Shown here: piece by piece, positions 45,195 through 60,388 of the stretch
Layout: every line of letters begins with the position of its first letter
How positions within the stretch are numbered: position 1 is the stretch's first letter
Assembly: GCA_031769625.1 (NCBI GenBank)
Contig: JAUIMM010000135.1
Coordinates: 8,235,501-8,299,500 of the forward strand
Direction: 5' to 3'
From: Taudactylus pleione
Lineage: Eukaryota > Chordata > Amphibia > Anura > Myobatrachidae
Length of the DNA: 64,000 nucleotides
Program-made: the position numbers and the translations under genes
The notes under the pieces: model-generated
What the model was told of the DNA's origin: nothing
What the model saw: only the letters and a program-made list of their open reading frames with translations
Database searches by the model: none

Positions 45195-48100
45195 CTAACA
45201 TACATTCTAACATCCATTATAACATTCTAACAGACATTCTAACATTCTAATATACATTCTAAAATCAATTATAACATTCTAACATCCATTTTAACATTCT
45301 AATATACATTCTAACATCCATTATAACATTCTAACATACATTATAACATTCTAATATACATTCTAACATGCATTCTAACATACATTATAACATTCTAATA
45401 TACATTATAACATCCATTATAACATTCTAACATCCATTCTAAAATTCTAATATACATTATAACATCCATTATAACATTCTAACATCCATTGTAACATTCT
45501 AACATACATTATAACATTCTAATATACATTCTAACATTCTAATATACATTTTAACATACATTATAACATTCTAATATACATCCTAATATCCATTATAACA
45601 TAATACCATACATTATAACATTCTAATATACATTCTAACATCCATTATAACATTCTATCATACATTATAACAATCCAATATAAATTCTAACATCCATTAT
45701 AACATTCTAACATACATTATAACATGGTAACATACATTATAACATTCTAATATACATTCTAACATCCATTATAACATTCTAAAATACATTATAACAATCA
45801 AAAATACATTCTAACATCCATTATAACATTCTAACATACATAATAACATTCTAACATACATTCTAACATTCTAATATACATTCTAACATCCATAATAACA
45901 TTCTAACATACATGCTAACATTCTTCTCTACATTCTAACATTCTAATATACATTCTAACATCCATTCTAACATTCTAATATACATTCTAACATCAATTAT
46001 AACATTCTAACATCCATATTAATATTCTAATATACATTCTAACATCCATTATAATATTCTAACATCCATTATAACATTCTAACATCCATTATAACATTCT
46101 AATATACATTCTAACATGCATTCTAACATACATTATAACATTCTAATATACATTATAGCATCCATTATAACATTCTAACATCCATTCGAACATTCTAATA
46201 TACATGATAACATCCAATATAACATTCTAACATGCATTACAACATTCTAATATACATTCTAATATCCATTATAACATTCTAACATACAATATAACATTCT
46301 AACATACATTATAACAATCTAATATACATTACAACATCCATTATAACATTCTAACATACATTATAACATTGTAATATACATTCTAATATCCATTCTAACA
46401 TTCTAACATACATTATAACATTCTAATATACATTCTAACATCCATTATAACATATACCATACATTATAACAATCTAATATACATTCTAACATCCATTATA
46501 ACATTCTAACATACATTATAACATTCTAATATACATTCTAAAATCCATTATAATATTCTAACATACTTTATAACTTTCTAATATACATTCAAACATCCAT
46601 TATAACATTCTAACATACATTATAACAATCTAATATACATTCTAACATCCATTTTAACATTCTAACATACATTATAACTTTCTAATATACATTCGCACAT
46701 CCATTATAACATTCTAACATACATTATAACAATCTAATATACATTCTAACATCCATTTTAACATTCTAACATACATTATAACATTCTAATATACATTCTA
46801 CCATCCATTATAACATTCAAACATCCATAATAACATTCTAACATACATTCTAACATTCTAATATACATTCTAACTTCCAATATAACATTCTAACATACAT
46901 TCTAACTTTCTAATATACATTCTAACATCCATTCTAACATTCTAACAGACATTCTAACATTCTAATATACATTCTAAAATCAATTATAACATTCTAACAT
47001 CCATTTTAACATTCTAATATACATTATAACATCAACTATAATATTCTAACATCCATTATAACATTATAACATCCATTATAACATTCTAATATACATTCTA
47101 ACATACATTATAACATTCTAATATACATTCTAACATGCATTCTAACATACATTATAACATTCTAATATACATTATAACATCCATTATAACATTCTAACAT
47201 CCATTCTAAAATTCTAAAATACATTATAACATCCATTATAACATTCTAACATCCATTGTAACATTCTAACATACATTATAACATTCTAATATACATTCTA
47301 ACATTCTAATAAACATTTTAACATACATTATAACATTCTAATATACATCCTAATATCCATTATAACATAATAACATACATTATAACATTCTAATATACAT
47401 TCTAACATCCATTATAACATTCTATCATACATTATAACAATCCAATATACTTTCTAACATCCATTATAACATTCTAACATACATTATAACATGGTAACAT
47501 ACATTATAACATTCTAATATACATTCTAACATCCATTATAACATTCTAACATACATTATAACAATCAAAAATACATTCTAACATCCATTATAACATTCTA
47601 ACATACATAATAACATTCTAACATACATTCTAACATTCTAATATACATTCTAACATTCATAATAACATTCTAACATACATGCTAACATTCTTCTCTACAT
47701 TCTAACATTCTAATATACATTCTAACATCCATTATAACATTCTAACATCCATTCTAACATTCTAATATACATTCTAACATCAATTATAACATTCTAACAT
47801 CCATTTTAATATTCTAATATACATTCTAACATCCATTATAATATTCTAACATCCATTATAACATTCTAGCATCCATTATAACATTCTAATATACATTCTA
47901 ACATGCATTCTAACATACATTATAACATTCTAATATACATTATAGCATCCATTATAACATTCTAACATCCATTCTAACATTCTAAAATACATTATAACAT
48001 CCAATATAACATTCTAACATGCATTACAACATTCTAATATACATTCTAATATCCATTATAATATTCCAACATACAATATAACATTCTAACATACATTATA

Positions 48101-48395
48101 ACAATCTAATATACATTACAACATCCATTATAACATTCTAACATACATTATAACAATGTAATATACATTCTAATATCCATTCTAACATTCTAACATACAT
48201 TATAACATTCTAATATACATTCTAACATACATTATAACATTCAAATATACATTCTAACATCCATTATAACATACTAACATACATTATAACAATCGAATAT
48301 ACATTCTAACATCCATTATAACATTCTAACATACATTATAACATTCTAATATACATTCTAACATCCATTATAACAATCTAACATCCATAATAACA
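45195..48395 (-). repeat. 3,835-base higher-order repeat, copy 2
   Basis: This block pairs with 41,360-44,560 (cagacattct at 45,231 and 46,946; ttctctac at 45,924 and 47,691). Its left edge lacks 20 bases relative to copy 1, near 45,205. Most of it is repeated again at the right end of the window, at offset 15,144. Confidence 0.85.
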
Positions 48396-48856
48396 TTCTA
48401 ACATACATTCTAACATTCTAATATACATTCTAACATCCATTATAACATTCTAACATACATTCTAACATTCTAATATACATTCTAAAATCAATTATAACAT
48501 TCTAACGTCCATTTTAACATTCTAATATACATTATAACATCCATTATAACATTCTAACATCCATTATATCATATACCATACATTATAACAATCTAATATA
48601 CATTCTAACATCCATTATAACATTCTAACATACATTTTAACATTCTAATATACATTCTAACATCCATTATAACATTCTATCATACATTATAACATTCTAG
48701 TATACATTATAACATCTATTATAGCATTATAACATACATTATAACATTCTAATATACATTCTAACATCCATAATAACATTCTAACATACATTCTAACATT
48801 CCAAGATACATTCTAACATCCATTATAACATTCTAACATACATTATAACATTCTAA
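45240..48856 (-). repeat. 3.6-kb block repeated at 15,144 bases, copy 1
   Basis: The markers taataccat (45,601), ttctctac (45,924 and 47,691) and cagacattct (46,946) recur at exactly 15,144, up to the last base of the window (48,856 corresponds to 64,000). The left edge is near 45,240, just right of a cagacattct that the second copy lacks. Confidence 0.88.
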
Positions 48857-49269
48857 TATACATTATAACATCCATTATAACATTCTAACATACATTATAA
48901 CAATCTAATATACATTCTAACATCCATTATAACATTCTAACATACATTATAACATTCTAATATACATTCTAACATCCATTATTACAATCTAACATCCATA
49001 ATAACATTCTAACATTCTAATATACATTCTAAAATCCATTATAACATTCTAACATACATTCTAACATCCATTATAACATTCTAACATACATAATAACATT
49101 CTAACATACATTCTAACATTCTAATATTCATTCTAACATCCATAATAACATTCTAACATACATGCTAACATTCTTCTCTACATTCTAACATTCTAATATA
49201 CATTCTAACATCCATTATAACATTCTAACATCCATTCTAACATTCTAATATACATTCTAACATCAATTT
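46655..49269 (-). repeat. 2,615-base tandem duplication, copy 1
   Basis: The markers cgcacatcc (46,694), taccatcc (46,800), cagacattct (46,946) and ttctctac (47,691 and 49,174) recur 2,615 bases later. The copy ends in a fused sequence, catcaatttt at 49,261-49,270, which joins the end of one unit (catcaatt) to the start of the next (ttttaac). Confidence 0.9.
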
Positions 49270-51884
49270 TAACATTCTAACATACATTATAACTTTCTAA
49301 TATACATTCGCACATCCATTATAACATTCTAACATACATTATAACAATCTAATATACATTCTAACATCCATTTTAACATTCTAACATACATTATAACATT
49401 CTAATATACATTCTACCATCCATTATAACATTCAAACATCCATAATAACATTCTAACATACATTCTAACATTCTAATATACATTCTAACTTCCAATATAA
49501 CATTCTAACATACATTCTAACTTTCTAATATACATTCTAACATCCATTCTAACATTCTAACAGACATTCTAATATTCTAATATACATTCTAAAATCAATT
49601 ATAACATTCTAACATCCATTTTAACATTCTAATATACATTATAACATCAACTATAATATTCTAACATCCATTATAACATTATAACATCCATTATAACATT
49701 CTAATATACATTCTAACATACATTATAACATTCTAATATACATTCTAACATGCATTCTAACATACATTATAACATTCTAATATACATTATAACATCCATT
49801 ATAACATTCTAACATCCATTCTAAAATTCTAAAATACATTATAACATCCATTATAACATTCTAACATCTATTGTAACATTCTAACATACATTATAACATT
49901 CTAATATACATTCTAACATTCTAATAAACATTTTAACATACATTATAACATTCTAATATACATCCTAATATCCATTATAACATAATAACATACATTATAA
50001 CATTCTAATATACATTCTAACATCCATTATAACATTCTATCATACATTATAACAATCCAATATACTTTCTAACATCCATTATAACATTCTAACATACATT
50101 ATAACATGGTAACATACATTATAACATTCTAATATACATTCTAACATCCATTATAACATTCTAACATACATTATAACAATCAAAAATACATTCTAACATC
50201 CATTATAACATTCTAACATACATAATAACATTCTAACATACATTCTAACATTCTAATATACATTCTAACATTCATAATAACATTCTAACATACATGCTAA
50301 CATTCTTCTCTACATTCTAACATTCTAATATACATTCTAACATCCATTATAACATTCTAACATCCATTCTAACATTCTAATATACATTCTAACATCAATT
50401 ATAACATTCTAACATCCATTTTAATATTCTAATATACATTCTAACATCCATTATAATATTCTAACATCCATTATAACATTCTAGCATCCATTATAACATT
50501 CTAATATACATTCTAACATGCATTCTAACATACATTATAACATTCTAATATACATTATAGCATCCATTATAACATTCTAACATCCATTCTAACATTCTAA
50601 AATACATTATAACATCCAATATAACATTCTAACATGCATTACAACATTCTAATATACATTCTAATATCCATTATAATATTCCAACATACAATATAACATT
50701 CTAACATACATTATAACAATCTAATATACATTACAACATCCATTATAACATTCTAACATACATTATAACATTGTAATATACATTCTAATATCCATTCTAA
50801 CATTCTAACATACATTATAACATTCTAATATACATTCTAACATACATTATAACATTCAAATATACATTCTAACATCCATTATAACATACTAACATACATT
50901 ACAACAATCGAATATACATTCTAACATCCATTATAACATTCTAACATACATTATAACATTCTAATATACATTCTAACATCCATTATAACAATCTAACATC
51001 CATAATAACATTCTAACATACATTCTAACATTCTAATATACATTCTAACATCCATTATAACATTCTAACATACATTATAACATTCTAATATACATTCTAA
51101 AATCAATTATAACATTCTAACGTCCATTTTAACATTCTAATATACATTATAACATCCATTATAACATTCTAACATCCATTATATCATATACCATACATTA
51201 TAACAATCTAATATACATTCTAACATCCATTATAACATTCTAACATACATTTTAACATTCTAATATACATTCTAACATCCATTATAACATTCTATCATAC
51301 ATTATAACATTCTAGTATACATTATAACATCTATTATAGCATTATAACATACATTATAACATTCTAATATACATTCTAACATCCATAATAACATTCTAAC
51401 ATACATTCTAACATTCCAAGATACATTCTAACATCCATTATAACATTCTAACATACATTATAACATTCTAATATACATTATAACATCCATTATAACATTC
51501 TAACATACATTATAACAATCTAATATACATTCTAACATCCATTATAACATTCTAACATACATTATAACATTCTAATATACATTCTAACATCCATTATTAC
51601 AATCTAACATCCATAATAACATTCTAACATTCTAATATACATTCTAAAATCCATTATAACATTCTAACATACATTCTAACATCCATTATAACATTCTAAC
51701 ATACATAATAACATTCTAACATACATTCTAACATTCTAATATTCATTCTAACATCCATAATAACATTCTAACATACATGCTAACATTCTTCTCTACATTC
51801 TAACATTCTAATATACATTCTAACATCCATTATAACATTCTAACATCCATTCTAACATTCTAATATACATTCTAACATCAATTA
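49270..51884 (-). repeat. 2,615-base tandem duplication, copy 2
   Basis: This is a direct copy of 46,655-49,269 (cgcacatcc at 49,309, cagacattct at 49,561, ttctctac at 50,306 and 51,789). Very few differences are visible, for example attctaatattc near 49,570 against attctaacattc near 46,955. At its right end catcaatt continues into the ordinary tataacattc, unlike the fused junction of copy 1. Confidence 0.9.
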
Positions 51885-52669
51885 TAACATTCTAACATCC
51901 ATTTTAATATTATAATATACATTCTAACATCCATTATAATATTCTAACATCCATTATAACATTCTAGCATCCATTATAACATTCTAATATACATTCTAAC
52001 ATGCATTCTAACATACATTATAACATTCTAATATACATTATAGCATCCATTATAACATTCTAACATCCATTCTAACATTCTAAAATACATTATAACATCC
52101 AATATAACATTCTAACATGCATTACAACATTCTAATATACATTCTAATATCCATTATAACATTCTAACATACATTCTAACATTCTAATATACATTCTAAA
52201 ATCAATTATAACATTCTAACATCCATTTTAACATTCTAATATACATTATAACATCCATTATAACATTCTAACATACATTATAACATGGTAACATACATTA
52301 TAACATTCTAATATACATTCTAACATCCATTATAACATTCTAACATACATTATAACAATCTAAAATACATTCTAACATCCATTATAACATTCTAACATAC
52401 ATTTTAACATTCTAATATACATTCTAACATGCATTCTCACATACATTATAACATTCTAATTTACATTATAGCATCCATTATAACATTCTAACATCCATTC
52501 TAACATTCTAATATACATTATAACATCCATTATAACATTCTAACATACATTATAAAAATCTAAAATACATTCTAACATCCATTATAACATTCTAACATAC
52601 ATCATAACATTCTAATATACATTCTAACATCCATTATAACATTCTAACATCCATAATAACATTCTAATA

Positions 52670-53970
52670 TACATTCTAAAATCAATTATAACATTCTAAC
52701 ATCCATTTTAACATTCTAATATACATTATAACATCCATTATAACATTCTAACATACATTATAACATTCTAACATACATTATAACATTCTAATATACATTC
52801 TAACATCCATTATAACATTTTAACATACATTATAACAATCTAAAATACATTCTAACATCCATTATAACATTCTAACATACATTATAACATTCTAATATAC
52901 ATTCTAACATCCATTATAACATTCTAACATACATTATAACTTTCTAATATATATTCTAACATACAATATAACATTCTAACATCCATAATAACATTCTAAC
53001 ATACATTCTAACATTCTAATATACATTCTAACATCCATTATAACATTCTAACATACATTATAACTTTCTAATATACATTCGAACATCCATTATAACATTC
53101 TAACATACATTATTTCAATCTAATATACAATCTAACATCCCTTTTAACATTCAAACATACATTATAACATTCTAATATACATTCTAACATCCATTATAAC
53201 ATTCTAACATCCATAATAACATTCTAACATACATTCTAACATTCTAATATACATTCTAACTTCCAATACAACATTCTATTATACATTCTAACATTCTAAT
53301 ATACATTCTAACATCCATTATAACATTCTAACAGACATTCTAACATTCTAATATACATTCTAAAATCAATTATAACATTCTAATATACATTATAACATCC
53401 ACTATAATATTCTAACATCCATTATAACATTATAACATCCATTATAACATTCTAATATACATTCTAACATCCATTATAACATTCTAACATACATTATAAC
53501 AATCTAAAATACATTCTAACATCCATTATAACATTCTAACATACATCATAACATTCTAATATACATTCTAACATCCATTATAACATTCTAACATCCATAA
53601 TAACATTCTAACATTCTAATATACATTATAACATCCATTATAACATTTTAACATACATTATAACTTTCTAATATACATTCTAACATCCAATATAACATTC
53701 TAACATCCATAATAACATTCTAACATACATTCTAACATTCCAATATACATTCTTAAATCCATTATAACATTATAACATACATTATAACATTCTAACATGC
53801 ATTATAACATTCAAATATACATTCTAACATCCATTATAACATACTAACATACATTATAACAATCGAATATACATTCTAACATCCATTATAACATTCTAAC
53901 ATACATTATAACATTCTAATATACATTCTAACATCCATTATAACATTCTGACATCCATAATAACATTCTA
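52670..53970 (-). repeat. Dispersed duplicate at about 15.46 kb, copy 2
   Basis: This block matches 37,240-38,500. The part from about 53,020 is repeated once more at offset 4,311 (gaacatccat 53,081 to 57,392; ttccaataca 53,261 to 57,572). Confidence 0.7.
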
Positions 53971-54419
53971 ACAGACATTCTAACATTCTAATATACATTC
54001 TAAAATCAATTATAACATTCTAACATCCATTTTAACATTCTAATATACATTCTAACATCCATTATAACATTCTAACATACATTATAACATTCTAATATAC
54101 ATTCTAACATGCATTCTAACATACATTATAACATTCTAATATACATTATAACATCCATTATAACATTCTAACATACATTATAACATTCTAATATACATTC
54201 TAACATCCATTATAACATTTTAACATACATTATAACAATCTAATATACATTCTAACATCCATTATAACATTCTAACATACATTATAACATTCTAATATAC
54301 ATTCTAACATCCATTATAACATTCTAACATCCATAATAACATTCTAACATACATTCTAATTTTCTAATATACATTCTAACTTCCAATATAACATTCTAAC
54401 ATACATTCTAACATCCATT

Positions 54420-55790
54420 ATAACATTCTAACAGACATTCTAACATTCTAATATACATTCTAAAATCAATTATAACATTCTAACATCCATTTTAACATTC
54501 TAATATACATTCTAACATCCATTATAACATTCTAACATACATTATAACATTCTAATATACATTCTAACATGCATTCTAACATACATTATAACATTCTAAT
54601 ATACATTATAACATCCATTATAACATTCTAACATCCATTCTAAAATTCTAATATACATTATAACATCCATTATAACATTCTAACATCCATTGTAACATTC
54701 TAACATACATTATAACATTCTAATATACATTCTAACATTCTAATATACATTTTAACATACATTATAACATTCTAATATACATCCTAATATCCATTATAAC
54801 ATAATACCATACATTATAACATTCTAATATACATTCTAACATCCATTATAACATTCTATCATACATTATAACAATCCAATATACATTCTAACATCCATTA
54901 TAACATTCTAACATACATTATAACATGGTAACATACATTATAACATTCTAATATACATTCTAACATCCATTATAACATTCTAACATACATTATAACAATC
55001 AAAAATACATTCTAACATCCATTATAACATTCTAACATACATAATAACATTCTAACATACATTCTAACATTCTAATATACATTCTAACATCCATAATAAC
55101 ATTCTAACATACATGCTAACATTCTTCTCTACATTCTAACATTCTAATATACATTCTAACATCCATTCTAACATTCTAATATACATTCTAACATCAATTA
55201 TAACATTCTAACATCCATATTAATATTCTAATATACATTCTAACATCCATTATAATATTCTAACATCCATTATAACATTCTAACATCCATTATAACATTC
55301 TAATATACATTCTAACATGCATTCTAACATACATTATAACATTCTAATATACATTATAGCATCCATTATAACATTCTAACATCCATTCGAACATTCTAAT
55401 ATACATGATAACATCCAATATAACATTCTAACATGCATTACAACATTCTAATATACATTCTAATATCCATTATAACATTCTAACATACAATATAACATTC
55501 TAACATACATTATAACAATCTAATATACATTACAACTTCCATTATAACATTCTAACATACATTATAACATTGTAATATACATTCTAATATCCATTCTAAC
55601 ATTCTAACATACATTATAACATTCTAATATACATTCTAACATCCATTATAACATATACCATACATTATAACAATCTAATATACATTCTAACATCCATTAT
55701 AACATTCTAACATACATTATAACATTCTAATATACATTCTAAAATCCATTATAATATTCTAACATACTTTATAACTTTCTAATATACATT
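54420..55790 (-). repeat. Third dispersed copy of the 45.2-46.6 kb block
   Basis: cagacattct (45,231 to 54,432), aatcaaaaat (45,796 to 54,997) and ttctctac (45,924 to 55,125) all give an offset of 9,201. The start of this block recurs near 56,696 (offset 2,264), and its ttctctac marker recurs at 61,068 (offset 5,943). Confidence 0.82.
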
Positions 55791-55800
55791 CGAACATCCA

Positions 55801-56668
55801 TTATAACATTCTAACATACATTCTAACATTCTAATATACATTCTAACATCCATTATAACATTCTATCATACATTATAACTTTCTAATATACATTCGAACA
55901 TCCATTATAACATTCTAACATACATTATAACAATCTAATATACAATCTAACATCCCTTTTAACATTCAAACATACATTATAACATTCTAATATACATTCT
56001 AACATCCATAATAACATTCTAACATACATTCTAACATTCCAATATACATTCTTAAATCCATTATAACATTATAACATACATTATAACATTCTAACATGCA
56101 TTATAACATTCAAATATACATTCTAACATCCATTATAACATACTAACATACATTATAACAATCGAATATACATTCTAACATCCATTATAACATTCTAACA
56201 TACATTATAACATTCTAATATACATTCTAACATCCATTATAACATTCTGACATCCATAATAACATTCTAACATACATTCTAACATTCTAATATACATTCT
56301 AACATCCATTATAACATTCTAACATACATTCTAACATTCTAATATACATTCTAAAATCAATTATAACATTCTAACATCCATTTTAACATTCTAATATACA
56401 TTATAACATCCATTATAACATTCTAACATACATTATAACATTCTAATATACATTCTAACATCCATTATAACATTTTAACATACATTATAACAATCTAATA
56501 TACATTCTAACATCCATTATAACATTCTAACATACATTATAACATTCTAATATACATTCTAACATCCATTATAACATTCTAACATCCATAATAACATTCT
56601 AACATACATTCTAATTTTCTAATATACATTCTAACTTCCAATATAACATTCTAACATACATTCTAACA
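55801..56668 (-). repeat. Near-identical 868-base block, copy 1
   Basis: Compared line by line with 59,521-60,388 (offset 3,720), I see one difference: C at 56,211 against G at 59,931. The left edge is abrupt near 55,800 and the right edge abrupt at 56,669, where copy 1 carries 40 extra bases including cagacattct. Confidence 0.9.
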
Positions 56669-57330
56669 TCCATTATAACATTCTAACAGACATTCTAACA
56701 TTCTAATATACATTCTAAAATCAATTATAACATTCTAACATCCATTTTAACATTCTAATATACATTCTAACATCCATTATAACATTCTAACATACATTAT
56801 AACATTCTAATATACATTCTAACATGCATTCTAACATACATTATAACATTCTAATATACATTATAACATCCATTATAACATTCTAACATCCATTCTAAAA
56901 TTCTAATATACATTATAACATCCATTATAACATTCTAACATCCATTGTAACATTCTAACATACATTATAACATTCTAATATACATTCTAACATTCTAATA
57001 TACATTTTAACATACATTATAACATTCTAATATACATCCTAATATCCATTATAACATAATACCATACATTATAACATTCTAATATACATTCTAACATCCA
57101 TTATAACATTCTATCATACATTATAACAATCCAAAATACATTCTAACATCCATTATAACATGGTAACATACATTATAACATGGTAACATACATTATAACA
57201 TTCTAATATACATTCTAACATCCATTATAACATTCTAACATACATTATAACAATCAAAAATACATTCTAACATCCATTATAACATTCTAACATACATAAT
57301 AACATTCTAACATACATTCTAACATTCTAA

Positions 57331-58281
57331 TATACATTCTAACATCCATTATAACATTCTAACATACATTATAACTTTCTAATATACATTCGAACATCCA
57401 TTATAACATTCTAACATACATTATAACAATCTAATATACAATCTAACATCCCTTTTAACATTCAAACATACATTATAACATTCTAATATACATTCTAACA
57501 TCCATTATAACATTCTAACATCCATAATAACATTCTAACATACATTCTAACATTCTAATATACATTCTAACTTCCAATACAACATTCTATTATACATTCT
57601 AACATTCTAATATACATTCTAACATCCATTATAACATTCCAACAGACATTCTAACATTCTAATATACATTCTAAAATCAATTATAACATTCTAATATACA
57701 TTATAACATCCACTATAATATTCTAACATCCATTATAACATTATAACATCCATTATAACATTCTAATATACATTCTAACATCCATTATAACATTCTAACA
57801 TACATTATAACAATCTAAAATACATTCTAACATCCATTATAACATTCTAACATACATCATAACATTCTAATATACATTCTAACATCCATTATAACATTCT
57901 AACATCCATAATAACATTCTAACATTCTAATATACATTATAACATCCATTATAACATTTTAACATACATTATAACTTTCTAATATACATTCTAACATCCA
58001 ATATAACATTCTAACATCCATAATAACATTCTAACATACATTCTAACATTCCAATATACATTCTTAAATCCATTATAACATTCTAACATACATTATAACA
58101 TTCTAACATGCTTTATAACATTCAAATATACATTCTAACATCCATTATAACATACTAACATACATTATAACAATCGAATATACATTCTAACATCCATTAT
58201 AACATTCTAACATACATTATAACATTCTAATATACATTCTAACATCCATTATAACATTCTGACATCCATAATAACATTCTA
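57331..58281 (-). repeat. Duplicate of 53,020-53,970 at offset 4,311
   Basis: The rare stretch ttccaatacaacattctatt, found at 53,261 and 57,572, and cattcttaaatcc tie the two blocks. Their right edges differ: cagacattc follows in the first copy and catacattc in the second. Confidence 0.8.
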
Positions 58282-59520
58282 ACATACATTCTAACATTCT
58301 AATATACATTCTAACATCCATTATAACATTCTAACATACATTCTAACATTCTAATATACATTCTAAAATCAATTATAACATTCTAACATCCATTTTAACA
58401 TTCTAATATACATTATAACATCCATTATAACATTCTAACATACATTATAACATTCTAATATACATTCTAACATCCATTATAACATTTTAACATACATTAT
58501 AACAATCTAATATACATTCTAACATCCATTATAACATTCTAACATACATTATAACATTCTAATATACATTCTAACATCCCTTTTAACATTCAAACATACA
58601 TTCTAACATTCTAATATACATTCTAACTTCCAATATAACATTCTATTATACATTCTAACATTCTAATATACATTCTAACATCCATTATAACATTCTAACA
58701 GACATTCTAACATTCTAATATACATTCTAAAATCAATTATAACATTCTAACATCCATTTTAACATTCTAATATACATTATAACATCCACTATAATATTCT
58801 AACATCCATTATAACATTATAACATCCATTATAACATTCTAATATACATTCTAACATCCATTATAACATTCTAACATACATTATAACAATCTAAAATACA
58901 TTCTAACATCCATAATAACATTCTAACATACATCATAACATTCTAATATACATTCTAACATCCATTCTAACATTCTAACATCCATAATAACATTCTAACA
59001 TTCTAATATACATTATAACATCCATTATAACATTTTAACATACATTATAACTTTCTAATATACATTCTAACATCCAATATAACATTCTAACATCCATAAT
59101 AACATTCTAACATACATTCTAACATTCCAATATACCTTCTTAAATCCATTATAACATTCTAACATACATTATAACATTCTAACATGCATTATAACATTCA
59201 AATATATATTCTAACATCCATTATAACATACTAACATACATTATAACAATCGAATATACATTCTAACATCCATTATAACATTCTAACATACATTATAACA
59301 TTCTAATATACATTCTAGCATCCATTCTAACATTCTAACATCCATAATAACATTCTAACATACATTCTAACATTCTAATATACATTCTAACATCCATTAT
59401 AACATTCTAACATACATTCTAACATTCTAATATACATTCTAAAATCAATTATAACATTCTAACATCCATTTTAACATTCTAATATACATTCTAACATCCA
59501 TTATAACATTCTAACATACA

Positions 59521-60388
59521 TTATAACATTCTAACATACATTCTAACATTCTAATATACATTCTAACATCCATTATAACATTCTATCATACATTATAACT
59601 TTCTAATATACATTCGAACATCCATTATAACATTCTAACATACATTATAACAATCTAATATACAATCTAACATCCCTTTTAACATTCAAACATACATTAT
59701 AACATTCTAATATACATTCTAACATCCATAATAACATTCTAACATACATTCTAACATTCCAATATACATTCTTAAATCCATTATAACATTATAACATACA
59801 TTATAACATTCTAACATGCATTATAACATTCAAATATACATTCTAACATCCATTATAACATACTAACATACATTATAACAATCGAATATACATTCTAACA
59901 TCCATTATAACATTCTAACATACATTATAAGATTCTAATATACATTCTAACATCCATTATAACATTCTGACATCCATAATAACATTCTAACATACATTCT
60001 AACATTCTAATATACATTCTAACATCCATTATAACATTCTAACATACATTCTAACATTCTAATATACATTCTAAAATCAATTATAACATTCTAACATCCA
60101 TTTTAACATTCTAATATACATTATAACATCCATTATAACATTCTAACATACATTATAACATTCTAATATACATTCTAACATCCATTATAACATTTTAACA
60201 TACATTATAACAATCTAATATACATTCTAACATCCATTATAACATTCTAACATACATTATAACATTCTAATATACATTCTAACATCCATTATAACATTCT
60301 AACATCCATAATAACATTCTAACATACATTCTAATTTTCTAATATACATTCTAACTTCCAATATAACATTCTAACATACATTCTAACA
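59521..60388 (-). repeat. Near-identical 868-base block, copy 2
   Basis: This is the partner of 55,801-56,668, with one substitution seen in about 868 bases. After its right edge the sequence resumes similarity to about 56,709 onward at offset 3,680, so copy 2 lacks 40 bases at that point. Confidence 0.9.
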
